Assembly (NCBI RefSeq): GCF_000003605.2 | Contig: NW_003158727.1 | Coordinates: forward strand, 288,095-328,487 | Direction of reading: 5' to 3' | Length of the DNA stretch: 40,393 nt | From: Saccoglossus kowalevskii | Taxonomy: Eukaryota > Hemichordata > Enteropneusta > Harrimaniidae | Shown: piece by piece, positions 1-13,200 of the stretch | Layout: each line of letters opens with the position of its first letter | Position numbering within the stretch: position 1 is the first letter of the stretch | Notes under the pieces: model-generated | What the model was told of the DNA's origin: nothing | Database searches by the model: none | What the model saw: the letters and a program-made list of their open reading frames with translations, nothing else | Program-made: the position numbers and the translations under genes

Positions 1-1537
1 TTATTTTGTCTGCTGCTGCTTGACAAATATTTGTTTATTTTCATAGTGCATGTTTTAGTTGTATGGAATGTATTTTTTATCTAATTTTTTTATCACAGTA
101 CCTTTGCTTGACTGCATAATTAAACTAGTTTTAAATCTGAATAACCAGTGTCTGCCTGACTTCCTCCAGCTCAACATGATTTCATTTGCCTGGCTCTCTG
201 TAAATCTGTGACACAAAATTGCCACCATAAATCAACCTATTTACTGTATCTTGACCAAGATTTAGAAATAAACTCAGAGCAACTTGACAAGACATAGTGG
301 GTTAAGTTGATGTCGTAAGTATTGAATACTTTTCTTTTGTCCTGTGATGTGGATTTCAGTGTTTTGCTTCATCATGTCAATTCTCACTTTCTCTCCACTT
401 CATTGGTTATCGTAAATAGACGCACATGCTGCTGAATCCAATTCTGATGTGAATTTGAGAAGTGCAAAGGTCTCCATTCTCACATCAAGTATGTCCTGTA
501 CTCAATGCTTCACTTGAAGCTGTAATATATCGTCCCAAGCTTTCTTGAAAAAACAAACTACAATAGCAAAGTGTATCGTGTTCAACTTACTTGTGTGAGG
601 GATTCCCATGGCCCATTTTCCTAAATACAGAGAGCATAGGTCATTTTGAGTAGCCATGTTAGCCATCATTCAACGGTATGAATGAATGCTGGGATTGCTC
701 ACTCAAAGTCTAGCCATTTTGGAATGTCAATAAGAATTCTTTACATTTGCAACTACTTTGAAGGCCAAAGGGGGAAGGCCAAAACCTGTTTATTGTATGA
801 TAAGTGGAGTCCCCTCCAGAGAGTATAAAATGACCAAAAGGCAGCCGCATGAATTCCTTAGTGAACTGTACAATTGGATGTTGATAATGAATAGTTGGGG
901 GAGAGCTTCGTTTTAATAAGATTTTATTTTATCGTATTATAAGACCTGAGCATTTGAAAATATTCTGTATCAATATTTCAGCATTGGTGGTGTGATTAGC
1001 ATAGGGGAAAAAAAATTATGCGTTTCCTGCAAGTGGTAGAGTAAAATATTGAATAATTCTAAGTTATCATATTTATATAATGTATGCAAGCATGAATTGC
1101 AAAGACATGTCCATGGTCATTATGGTCATATAATAACCCATCATAACATAAATGCATTTTGTAGTTTATATGAGACACACTGAATGACTGATGTAAAGTT
1201 GTATCTAGAAATTTAAGGCAACTGTAAATGGCCCCACGTAACTCCCTTACACAGTAATAGTAAGGGAATAGATGTATTCAATATCAACACATTGGAGGCC
1301 TTGCACATTTTACTCCAAACAGTATGGGCAACAGTAAACTTTAAGTAGAAGGCTGTGTGAGAAATTACATAACAAACGCATGATATGCTATCATGATGTC
1401 GCCTTCACATTCCAGTCTTAATTTAATTGGCCATATTGCCACTCTTTCAAATTGCCAATTATTTTCATTATTCTTATATCATGTGGTTGGATAGACTGAT
1501 AAGTCAAACAAGATACAAAACATTCAAAGTTATTCAG

Positions 1538-1613
1538 TGTTCACATCTGTTTTTTTGTGTCTTTTTACGCCAATGTAACTTGTGTCTGTGTAAGAGAAAA
1601 ACAGATGTGAACA
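1538..1613. repeat. Stem-loop with perfect 17-bp arms
   Basis: GTTCACATCTGTTTTT (1539-1554) is perfectly complementary to AAAAACAGATGTGAAC (1597-1612), with one more pair at 1538/1613. The 42-nt spacer contains TGTCTGTGTAAGAG, echoed after the stem by TGTCTATGTAAAAG. Confidence 0.75.
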
Positions 1614-2024
1614 TATTATGTCTATGTAAAAGGATTTAAAAATGGCGGAGTTTAAGCCCTCTTTGAAGGGGGTATCAGCACTGGTGTAACTATTACCGCC
1701 GACCAACAAAGTATGTTGTAAGTGCATTTACGCCCCAAAGTTCCACAGTCAAATATATTTAAGTTTATATTAGTTAAATTGGCGAGCTGGCAAAGTTTAG
1801 GTTGTTATATATACATTGTTAAACTTGAAGTATGCAGTAGTAATTCTGAAAATGGCTACCACCAGAGTTCCGTACAGTCAAACTCTCAGAAAAAAAAATC
1901 AAACCAATCATTTTCTAGTGAGAGTATAATAAACATATTCTCAATTGGTGAAAGTTTCATTAGTGCAATATGAGAAAATAGTGTGCTTTTATCATTTTTT
2001 ATTATTTGGAATACACTTGTATTT

Positions 2025-2117
2025 TAGACATGCCTGGACCAATCACAATCAAACTTCACACATACATCATACATTCACGATCTGATTCAAGATGGCCAAA
2101 TCATCAAAATCAAGTCT
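2025..2117 (+). repeat. Fragment of the ATGGCC-pair dispersed repeat
   Basis: ACATGCCTGGACCAATCACA, CAAACTTCACACATACATCA and GATCTGATTCAAGATGGCC match the copies at 5320-5470 and 39160-39250. Confidence 0.65.
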
Positions 2118-2290
2118 ATGCGAAAAAACAATAGCTTTTCTGTGTTCATCCAATCATAATGTCTGAAAATAACAACTTTAACTACACCAAATTTAGAAAT
2201 GACTAAACTACAAATGTACCATCACAAAGACTAAAGACCAACACAAGAAGAGTTATGGACCCACAGCTAGTTAGCCCTTTTGCTGTTGTA

Positions 2291-2488
2291 TACTGTAAAA
2301 TGACAAATTTTCACTGGGTTTAAATTTCACTGATTTAGCATTTCAGGCATATTCAGTGGGTTTTTAACTGCACGGTTTTATCATTTAGATAATGTGTTCT
2401 ATGCCCAGTTTTACATATTCACTGGGTTTTAATTACGCCCATTTTCCAGTCAGCGAAATAAGCAAAATTAAAACCCAGTTTTACAGTA
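2291..2488. mobile_element. MITE with TACTGTAAAA terminal inverted repeats (variant)
   Basis: 198 bp bounded by TACTGTAAAA and TTTTACAGTA, with further inverted similarity (CACTGGGTTTAAATTT / AAATTAAAACCCAG). It shares its termini with the MITEs at 11317, 32782 and 36445, but its interior differs. It is non-coding, so mobilisation would need a transposase in trans. Confidence 0.65.
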
Positions 2489-3672
2489 TTTTGAGCTGGG
2501 TGAACAGAACATAGTGAAAAGTGATATTATTTAGAAATCTTATAACTTTGATCATGCTTTATTGTAGTTGTGTATATTGACATATTTCTGTTAAGTAAAA
2601 CAGTCTACAGCGTACAAATGTGTAGGAGATGTACATGTAGATTACAACAAAGTAACATGGATCCTTAATACTATGTAGATTTGTACAGTTCATGCTTGTT
2701 AGTAAATATAAAAAGTTACTATATTCTCGGCATTATAATTTGCTCACATATAAGCTATTACAGTCTTTGTAAACTGATTTGACAGGATTGAAGTAAGCAC
2801 ATTCTCTTTTAATAGAGCAAATGTGGTGTCAGGTTGTCTGGTGTATATCCATTATCAATAGTGTCATACTAGACAAGCTGAAGTGTTAAAAATTGCATAG
2901 ACACAATATATTGGTACATGGTACATGTGTGATTGTAGTTGTTTAATTCAAATATATATACATGTAAATGATATGAGGGTGCCTATCACAGTTCCCATGT
3001 ACATTGAGAAGGGTTCCCGAAGTGTATTGTTACAGGTATTGTAGCTGGTTTGTTTTGTGCGTTGTGAGTAAGAATGGAGAGCAGGGGGGGGGGGTTGTCT
3101 CTGAATATATCTGAAAACTACTTTATTATATTTAATATATTGGTATTTATGTTACCAATTAATCACCTCAAGTTTGACCTTTCATTGGTAGCAATTGCTT
3201 GCTTGAAGGTCTATCAATCTTGTCTTGTATTTTCTGGTATTTACAGATGCAAGGTTTTGATCTGAGTATTTCCTCAAATAAAATTCAGTAATTATTATTG
3301 CTGCCCCCCAATCTGTAGTTGCATTTATGTCATGGGTAAAGGATTTTAGACATCAAGGTAGCAAATGTTTCACGGGCACTTCATCTGATTTACCAAGAAC
3401 ACTGTGCTGATTGCTAAAACTGCTATTTCTCAAAAGTCGACAGAAGTCAGGGGTGATATCACTGGATTATGTCAACACTGTCAGCTCATGTTGTGCTTCG
3501 GTTGATGTTAACTTAGTATGACATGTTGTAAGCCTTGCTATCTCTGTAGCATTTATATGTGTTAAATGTGTACTGTAACACATGGAAATGTGTGTAAGGT
3601 TCAGGAATACTCAAATTTTCCAAAAAAAAAAAAGTTCAGGTTGACTTCACTAATGTTGTTGTTTTATTTCAG

Positions 3673-4226
3673 GTGCTTCAGTATTGGGTCAAGAACCTTC
3701 TTGTGAAGGGGGTGGATGTTACCCTGCCACCGGTGACCTTTTAATTGGAAGAAAAGAGCAACTTTCATCATCTTCAACGTGTGGTTTAGAAAGACCGGAA
3801 CGTTTCTGTATTGTTAGTCATTTAACAGACATTACTAAGTGTTTTTATTGTGACTCTCGGAATTCTTTTAAGAAGGGTGTCCATGTGTTGAGCCACAGAA
3901 TAGAAAATGTTGTTACATCGTTTGATGAGAACAGGAAAGAAACTTGGTGGCAATCAGAAAATGGAAGAGAGGATGTCTTTATTCAGTTGGATTTAGAAGC
4001 TGAATTTCATTTCACTCATCTTATAATGACTTTTAAAACTTTCCGGCCTGCTGCCATGTTTGTAGAGAGATCATCTGATTTTGGTAGGACGTGGAAGATA
4101 TATAGATACTTCGCTTACAATTGTGAGGAATCCTTTCCAGGTATCAAACACGGTCATCAAGAAGACATCAGTGAAACTATTTGTGAGTCACGATACTCAG
4201 CTGTGGAACCATCGACTGAGGGTGAG
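3673..4226 (+). CDS. LAMB1: Laminin beta exon A (LN domain, first part)
   Basis: Residues 1-184. Acceptor ttatttcag, donor gag|gtaagg; enters with two bases of a split codon. It contains the LN hallmarks [65 protein letters not shown] and EPSTEGE, all close to vertebrate LAMB1. The LN domain mediates laminin polymerisation. Confidence 0.96.
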
Positions 4227-7200
4227 GTAAGGAGTATTTAATAAAATCAGACTCTACTTACTCTTTCTAATCCTTTCAAACTTTAATGTTTGACAACCTT
4301 ATGAAGTTATTGCTTTATTTGGCCTTGTTCGACGCAACCAGATCTTGGCTGTTTACAGATGGGTTTTGTTTAAACTTGATACATACATTATACATTATAG
4401 GACATTGATGCATGTTGTTTTGTTTTTCAGATCAGATTCAAAATAGCCGACTGGTGGCCATTTTGTTTAATGATTGTGGTTCTTGTGTCATCTCTGACTG
4501 ATTATGTTAACATTTTATATATTCATTTATATGTCATGTTAAGATAAACAGATGTATTCAAAATGGCCGACTGGTGGTCATTTTGTTAAAATTAATGCTG
4601 TTCTGGAGCAATATCTCTCAATATAGACAAGTGCTTGTTTGATAATCAGATACAAGATGACTGAATGTCAACCATTTTAATCATCATCAAGCATCATCTT
4701 GTTCTAACTATATTACTATAAACAAAACTATATATTTCAAATTTGATAACTAATGGGGACTGTGCCATGCATGACTTTGTTTTGTTATCTTTTATGGTAA
4801 ACTTGTTGAATATTTTGTACATTTACTATAGCATGGGAGAGTGCCTCTCAGATGCTTACAGTTTACAAAGTTACAGATAGTATTTTATATTTATTCGTAA
4901 ATTGTACAATTCATGCCAGATGCACATATATTTAACTCTATTTTATTTGTTGCTAGGTCATTTTCAGAGTCCTGCCACCAAATCTTCAAGTTAATGATCC
5001 ATATGCAGCCGATGTACAGGATCTCTTGAGGGTGACTAATCTCCGTATTAACTTTACCAAGCTGCATACTCTTGGTGACAACCTTCTAGATAACAGAGAG
5101 GAAATCAAAGAAAAATATTACTATGCTTTGTATGATATGGTTGTTAGAGGTAGCTGCCAGTGTTATGGTCATGCAAGTAGATGTATTCCATTGGAAGGAA
5201 TGAGCCATGAGTCTGGAATGGTAAGTTGCTCTCTGTTTGTTAGTCCCCGTTTTCAGACTGTGTCTTATGGATTGACCTCTGTGTGTCTGTGCATCCGTCT
5301 GTCCAGACCTATATCTTAAACATGCCTGGACTGATTACATTCAAACATCACACATACAGCATACATAATATTATAGATATGCACATCAATTTGTTTCATC
5401 TTCAAGTTGATCGAATTTTGTGAAGAAAAATCATCAAAATCAAGCGTAGCTCAGCTGTTTCAAAGATGGATTTTGTTGGTACATACATTGGACCTTATGG
5501 GACCTTGGTGAATGTCATTTTGTATTTCAGATCAGATTCAAAATGGCCGACTGGTGGCCATTTTATTTTAATGAATGTGGTTCTAGTACCATAATCTCTG
5601 AGAGGCTTTGACTGATTATGTTCAAATTTTAAATATTAATTATTCATTATCTTGTAGATACATGTATACAGATTTATTGGTTTGGCGATCTGATTAAAAA
5701 TGGCCGAATGGTGACCAGTTTGTTCTAGCTGTTCTAGAGCACTTGTACTATATTACTATAAACAAAATTATATAACTTAGTTTTGATAACCAATGGGGAC
5801 TGTGCCATGCATGGCTTGTTCTCATTGGTGTGTCACAACATGACACTGAGGTCAGATCCATTTGCCTTGTACCCATTTGTACCTATATTTTACTGAAATT
5901 AGGTCTTCCGCTCAACAAAATGAAGAATTTAAATGCGACGTATCTGTAGTGTATTCATAGATTTGTGGATGTGTTAATTAAGATCCACACGTATAGTACA
6001 AACACTGGGAGTCATTATTTCAGCATGTCCCTGGCATATAGTAGAATCATGACATACCCTGCCATATATCACGTAAAATTGACAGTAGACTATTGAATGT
6101 CTTCAATGGCAAAAGGAAGGATCAGTACAATACTGATAGTTCTCTCATCAATTAAGGTTATATACTTATGTCTTGCATTAGTAAACTATTTTACTGTCCT
6201 GAATAACTGCTGAACTGTGGCTGATCACTCAAGGATGAATATGAGGGAATTCTGTTCACTTACAGAGTACCTTGTGATGACATGTTTCATAGTCTCTCAT
6301 GTTTAGCTCCTGTCAGAACAGAGCTTAACATATGAGTGATTGTTTGTCGTTTTCCGTGTGTAACTTTTTACTTTTTTGTCGTCTTCTTGAAAAGTACAAG
6401 CTAGATTGCTTCGTTACTTAGTGTATATGTGCCTTGGGTGGACCTCTCCAAGATTTGTTCATTTCGTGATGATATCTTCAATTTTGATGGATATTTTTGG
6501 TAAAAAGTGATATCTTTGACTTATTGTTAAAAAAAATGGACATGCGTAACTATTGCATAATACTTACACAGGCTTAAAAACATATGCAAAAACATTAAGT
6601 TGTTGCAAAGGGGCTTAAATGCGATATTGAGAGAGATAACACCGGTGACAATTCATAACAAGCTTTAAGTGCATGGCTTCGGCAATTTGAATTTGAGTGT
6701 CACAGTCACCTGTGTTTATGTTTAACTTATCCGATTTTAAGGCAGTTTAGATTGTTATATTGCCCTGTACATGTTGTTGAACTCAAAATAGTACCTGGCT
6801 GTATAACATGAAATTTGAGAGCTTAGATTCATTTTTTGTATTTTTGTTTGTATTCATTATGACATTTTACATGGCTAATATTGCTTGATTGAAAAAGTAC
6901 ACTGAAGTATCCAGTGACCACCATATTTATGGTTCTTGTAAGAAATACTAGTATGAAAGCAAGATATGAGGTCCTTATCTTTTTAATTAATGGGCACAAC
7001 TTAAAAGGTCGCAGTCGTCGCAGTCATCGTGCCGCGTCCTGTTCGATATGGGACACATTGTTTATTTACATAAAATTCGAACGCGCGCTGCGCGATGACT
7101 TTTTCTAAGAGAACTTGGTAATTAATAGATCATTGCCTTTAGTGACATGTTATTGCAAAATTCTTCAGTCAAGTCAATTGCTACTACCAGTACACTTTTA

Positions 7201-10200
7201 CTTCAAGACAGTATACCAGAGAATGACCATGAAATTTTTTTTTTTTCAAAATAGTAGCAAACAAATACAAATGTAACAATTAATTCAATTCTTGTGTTTC
7301 TATTGAATTTTGTTAAAATCTTACTCTGAAGCCTTTGTTTGATTTGAGTTCGCTTTGAAAGAAACTCTTGTTTTGATTGAATAGTCGGTCAAAAGGCATT
7401 GCTACTGTTGTACACTTGTGCTAAAACCCAATGTTATTGCACATTCCAACATTGCTTTCAGGTATCACCATGGTTACCACTCTGTTTTCTTAGAAAGACC
7501 CAGTCAGCAAACTAGACTCCTGAAGTACTTATCTGATGGTGCCATAATAATAAAACACTGGCTAAACACTTAGGAATAGTTTAATAACATCTTGCTCATA
7601 AAATGTCTACTTTAGTCCTTGAATTGGCTCTCATGGGTTCATTGTTTATGTCTACACTGTATGATTGTTGTGTGAGAATTGCCAAAATTTTCAATATCCC
7701 AGTATTTTAGAATGGTTGACATTAAGTTTGTACTCATCTTTTGATAGTTAATATACACTGGTATAATTGTACTTTCATAAATTCACCCATTAGTTGTTAT
7801 AGAACATGAGGAAAAGCAGAGTTTATTACTCTATACATTCTAATATCACTCAATTACCATAACAATGTATATAGTACAGTAGTAACATAATAGTGACATT
7901 CTATTGTTAAGCAAATTATTAATTGTGCTATTTTTCCAAGGAGATGACACAAGAGAATGTCAGTGTAGTTAGGTTGGTCATTGCTAACACGTGACTTTAA
8001 TACATTACAGGTGTATGGTAATTGTGATTGTACACATAACACTAAGGGTTTGAATTGCGAACAGTGTGAAGATTTCTATAATGATCTGCCATGGAGACCT
8101 GCTGCTGGGGGTGAAACTAATGCTTGTAAAAGTAAGTTTTCTTTTAATTCTGCACCATTATTAAAAATCATATTTTAAAGACTATTAGTTAGTTATTGTA
8201 ATCAATGAATATGTAGACACTGGTTGATTTTTTTTTTTGGTCAAATTTCGTCTGCATCTGTATTGATCTTGTTCAAATTTGGTGCATGCAATGGATATCA
8301 TGGAACATTAATGCATGTCACTTTGTTTTGCTGATCAGATTCATTTAATGAATTCTGTTCTAAAGCCATATTTAAGACATATCTCGACCAATCTGTTCAA
8401 ACTTCACACATACATGTAGAGATACATATGCACATTTGTTTTTGATTTGGTTCAAAATGGCCAAATGGCAGCCATTTAAGTATTTCTGTCATTCGTGATT
8501 GACAAACTTTGTTTTAATTTGGTCCATACATTGGACAGTATGGGCCTGTGATGTATGTTACTTCAGTTGGATTCAAATTAGGTGACTAGTGGCCATTTTG
8601 TTTTAATGAAGGCTATTCCAGAGCCGTGACACGTCTTGGATTATTGAAATCAAAGTAACTACATTACACATGTTACACTTACTAAACATGCATATACTTA
8701 AAGTTCTAATTCCAAATGGCCGAATTATTTCAACTTTGTTAAGAATTTAACTCGGTTATGTTCAAACTTTCACACATGCTTCGTACATCATTTCAAACGT
8801 ATGCACATGCATTTGTTTTACTATTCAATTCAAGATGGTCAAATGGTGTCAATTTTAATGCTTAAAAATCATCCAAATCAACCAACTAGATTCTGGTCAT
8901 GTATAGATAAATATTGTCTAAATTTGGTGCACATGTTGAACATAACGGTAACTTGGTGCATGTCATTGTTTTTAGATCAAGCATTCCCACCATTCTGAAT
9001 CAGGATAAAGTTGACCTTTTTACACAAGTAATACATTAGTCAAATTCTCATTTAAAATGGCCGACTGGTTTTAGTTTTGTTTGCTATTGCACAACAGCGA
9101 CTTATTTCACTGGTACTAAACAAATTAAAACACTTGCTAGCATAGATGTGTGCATGAGTCGCCTTCAACAGTGATGCAAATGTTGTTATTTTGCATATTT
9201 ACATAATCCATACATATTATTAAGTATCAAAGAGTCGTAACTTTCATGTGCGTGAACTTTCATGTGCGTGAACGGCGCATCTGTTAAATTAGACCTCAGA
9301 CTATGGGAAACCCTGCTATGTGGCTGTTATTATAGCACATTTGTTGGCTGTGTATCATGTCTCTTGTGGTAATAAAAGGTCACGACCTTTCAGTGAAATA
9401 TTTTGATCCAAGTTCCTTTGGCGATTTTAACCTTGTGTTAAAGTAATCAAATAAGATAATGTTCACTAACATACCAGCGTTCAAGGCTTTCATCTACAGA
9501 TAGGCATTTTTCTTGCAATAAATGGTTATACTTGATTTACAGTTTTGGTTTCTATTTAGTGAATAGAATCTTTTTTGCTATCGTACGCCATATTTGAGGT
9601 TTTGATGAAAAGTATAATAAAGTAAAACATTATGAAAACATGTATATATATAAAAAAAATAACTAACACTAACAATACAGGAAAAAAATCAAACAAGATG
9701 CTAAATTTCTAAACATAGAAAAAATTTTTAATTTTGTATTTTCTAAAGCAGCTGGTTTCAACATTTCAAGGTTAATGGAATTTTAGTGTTATGTTGTTAG
9801 TTTGAATTGTTTTATTTTTATATGTAAACATAATTGTAATTGAATTCTTTGAAAATTTGAGGTTTATAGTACTACAACTAATAGATACAATTTAAATCAA
9901 CACAGATTCCATTATTTCTTATCGTTTTATCAACCATTTCACTGTTAATTGAATTTTAGTGTTATGTTGTTAGTGTTAATTGTATTTTTTTTATATACCG
10001 ATATAAACGTAATTGTTATTGAATTCTTTGAAAATTGAGATTTATAGTACTGAGACTGATAGATTATGTACAAATTCCATTATTGCTTTGTTTGTTCTTT
10101 TTATCAACCACTTTCTTTACATTTCAATGTTTAATTGTCGTGAAACAATATTAAAATAGAAATGTTTTTTTTTAAATGAGTATACCAAACTCAAGATCAC

Positions 10201-13200
10201 AGAAAAATCTTGCATGAATTTTATTTACACTTCACTCAGAAAAACATAGTTGAATTACTAGTACTATTAAAATATTGCCTCTATTATCTGTTTGTACAAA
10301 TACGTTAATTATCAATGATTTGTTTTCTTTTCCAGGATGTAACTGTAATAATCATGCTTCAAGATGTCATTTTGATCCAGCGGTTTATGAACAGACTGGT
10401 CAGATTAGTGGTGGTGTATGTGATAATTGCCAACATAATACCCTGGGTAGAAACTGTGAACAGTGCAGACCATTCTTTTACATGGATCCAAGTAAAGATA
10501 TCAGAGATCCAAATGTTTGTGTTCGTAAGTATACCTTGCTGTCAAATTAGTTCAAAGAGGTACATGTAACTGTAGTACAGTTACGATTCCAGAGTGTTTT
10601 ATTATAGCCATTGTAGTATCATTTAAATTGGAATTCTTGGTGGTCTAGCACATACTTGTAGTTAAATTGAAACACATAAAAGATTGGTGTGATATACAAA
10701 TATATAGCCCTTGTCTGTTCATAATAGAAAAGATATGTTTTAAGATATTGTCTATATACCTCTCACAAATAGCTAGTTTACAGCTTGGCTATAATATTCA
10801 TATTATAATTTGACAACATCAAATAAACTACCGCTGTCTATAAACTCATTTAACTTGTCAGTTACTATCTGAAGACATGCGTTAAAAAAACGTACTGCTG
10901 GGATTAAAATGGACACTTGTATTTCCAACTCTTCCTTAGTTGCAAATTTTGTTCTTATAAAAATAAATTCCATTTTGTGTGGTCTGGTTTATTGGTGTTG
11001 TGTGTACTCCCCCGGGTAGATTAACACAGTGACCCAATTTGCTGCCAATGTAATCACTATCATAAATACAGTACATGCATGAAGGCAACTAGCAGGTCAC
11101 ATATATCAGAGCATGATGAGTGATCTGTTACCATTGAGAGATTTGCAAGTAATAAGCACACATGGTGGCAATAAAAATATATGGATCGTAACATCTTTGG
11201 ATAGTCTTCCTCATCCTGTGCCCATTACAAACTTATTGGTCCTTCTCTGTGAACATGTAGAATTAATGAAGTGTTACTTTAATTGTAGACAATATATGTT
11301 CATCAGTTAAACCTAATATTGTAAAATATTTTATTTTCACTGCGAATTAATTTTCGCTGGAGGAATGATTCAATGAAAATAAAATCCAGCAAATATACCT
11401 ATATTTTACATTCAACTCATCGAAAATCAGTGAAAATAAAGGATAGAGTTCTATTTGTACCCCGCATCCCTAACCATAATCCTAACCCTAACCCTAACAC
11501 TAACACTCACTCCCAGTTACCCAATTCATTTGTATATGCCCCCTTTAGATAACTATAGATGTCCTTAGGAGGGGCATGTACAAGTAAATGGGGAATGCTG
11601 GAGGGTAGGGTTAGGGGGGTATAAAAGGACCTCTTTCCAAAATAAATTCTATACAAAACACTCAAAAAGACTTTTCAGCGAAATCAATTCCAGCTAAAAT
11701 AAAGTATTTTACAGTACTATTAGTACCGGTATATTTTGTCATACTACATGTATACTTGGTTTACCCTAGCAGATATGTATCTTTCAGCTGTCTCTGGGTA
11801 ATACCTTCTCCAAATTACAATCAGTGTGGCAAATATTCTTGGCATATACTTCTTGACATCAAATTGATATTGCTAATAACCTATTACGATATCTGTGGCA
11901 GCCTGTAATTGTGATCCCTCTGGTGCTGTAAATGGTGGCGAGTGTGAGAGTCGGGAAGATAGAGAAAATGGTTTGGTTGCTGGCAGGTGTATCTGTAAAA
12001 GATTTGTTGAAGGTGACCGTTGTGATGTTTGTCGGGATGGATATTGGAATCTAGAATATAACAATCCAGAAGGATGTCAACGTAAGTAAATAACAGTGCT
12101 CTAATGTTCATTTATTTACTGTAATTAAAACGTCTTCACAGAATACAATTTAAACAAAGTTAGACAAAACTACTGCAAACGTTTGGTAATTTTGTTCTGA
12201 CTTGTCTCACAAAATATGTGTTGGAGTAACGGTATTTTATATTCTATGACTGAATTCTTATTACTACTGTTGCATTGTTTGCAGCTTGTTCCTGTGCATT
12301 GCAGGGTACTGTTGGCAATCAGGGTTGTCATAAAAGAACAGGACAATGTGTATGTAAGAGATTGGTTACAGGCAGAGACTGCAATGAGTGCTTGGTAAGA
12401 GATTTATGGATAACATCGTTATGATTACTCATTTGTTTTGACTTTTGAAGCACCACTGTTGTGCTTCATCCCATGTGATGTTTACAGCATTTGTATTGTA
12501 TTGTTTACATATTTTTTTGTTTACATCAGATTTGAATGCACGATGTTACATGTATATGACTGATACTTTCTGTTTTAATGGGCAACGTAGTAGATGGCAG
12601 TTGCTTGATAATAAAATTATGTTTCTATGTTTTCCCATCTTAGCAGTGAGGTAGATACTCGTATTCCATAAATTGATGTGATATATATGATTTGTTTGAT
12701 TATAGGATGGTTATTGGGGATTAAGTGATGATCCAGATGGATGTAAACCATGTGATTGTGATATAGGTGGTTCATATGATAATCTATGTGAGAAATCTGA
12801 TGGACAATGTAGATGTAAACGCAATATCATTGGTAGACGGTGTGATATGGCTGAACCAGGCTTCTTTGTACCAGGCTTAGATATGATAACTTATGAAGCA
12901 GAACTTAACAGAGGAATTGGGGTGAGTCAGTTATTTCAGTGTGTTTAAGTACTCTTAAACAGTGGTTATTATTTATATTTGCTATTTCTTAAACGGAGCA
13001 GAATTTTGGCTATTTAAATAATAAAAAATTATCAAAATCAAACATTTCTTCAATTCCTAAACCAAATCTTGGTCATATATAAACAGCTGTTGTTAAAAAT
13101 TACATAGAACATAATGGAACCATAATGTTTTTCAGATCAGATTCAATATGGCCAAATTACAGAAATTTTGTGTTAACAAATTCAAGAGCCATGTCTCTAA

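Larger units (their letters stand above)
1..3672 (+). other. Upstream or intronic DNA before the first laminin exon seen
   Basis: No exon could be supported. Small open frames here are short, compositionally unlike the genes, and unsupported by splice or family signals. Contents noted separately: a stem-loop (1538-1613), a repeat fragment (2025-2117), a MITE (2291-2488), and a run of G at about 3085-3096. Confidence 0.6.
5221..8010 (+). other. Laminin intron 2
   Basis: After the element at 5242, a degenerate dispersed-repeat stretch with TAGCTCCTGTCAGAACAGAG and a TTGTCG-rich segment occupies roughly 6300-6500. A small CpG-rich element lies at 7005. The remaining bases show nothing recognisable. 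Confidence 0.6.
8132..10335 (+). other. Laminin intron 3
   Basis: Holds a long multi-module ATGGCC-pair repeat (8225-9110), a 16-bp direct duplication (9239-9270) and a 172-bp tandem duplication (9761-10137). No other recognisable content. Confidence 0.7.
11317..11716 (-). mobile_element. TACTGTAAAA MITE split by a nested insertion
   Basis: Ends TATTGTAAAATAT and AGTATTTTACAGTA. It is in reverse orientation to the copies at 32782 and 36445 and aligns with them along its whole length once the 198-bp insert (11441-11638) and one target duplication are removed. Interior blocks such as TCAGTGAAAATAAA, TACAAAACAC and TTCCAGCTAAAATAAAG are shared. Confidence 0.8.
10525..11901 (+). other. Laminin intron 4
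   Basis: Apart from the nested elements at 11317-11716, nothing recognisable is seen. Confidence 0.6.

Noticed and set aside
2968-3066. Possible signal-peptide exon (MRVPITVPMYIEKGSRSV) before the first laminin exon
   Set aside because: It is not a signal peptide, meets a stop, and no donor gives the required phase 1.
11478-11510. Telomere or chromosome-fusion relic
   Set aside because: The CCCTAA units lie within the arms of a small nested foldback element, so transposition explains them better.
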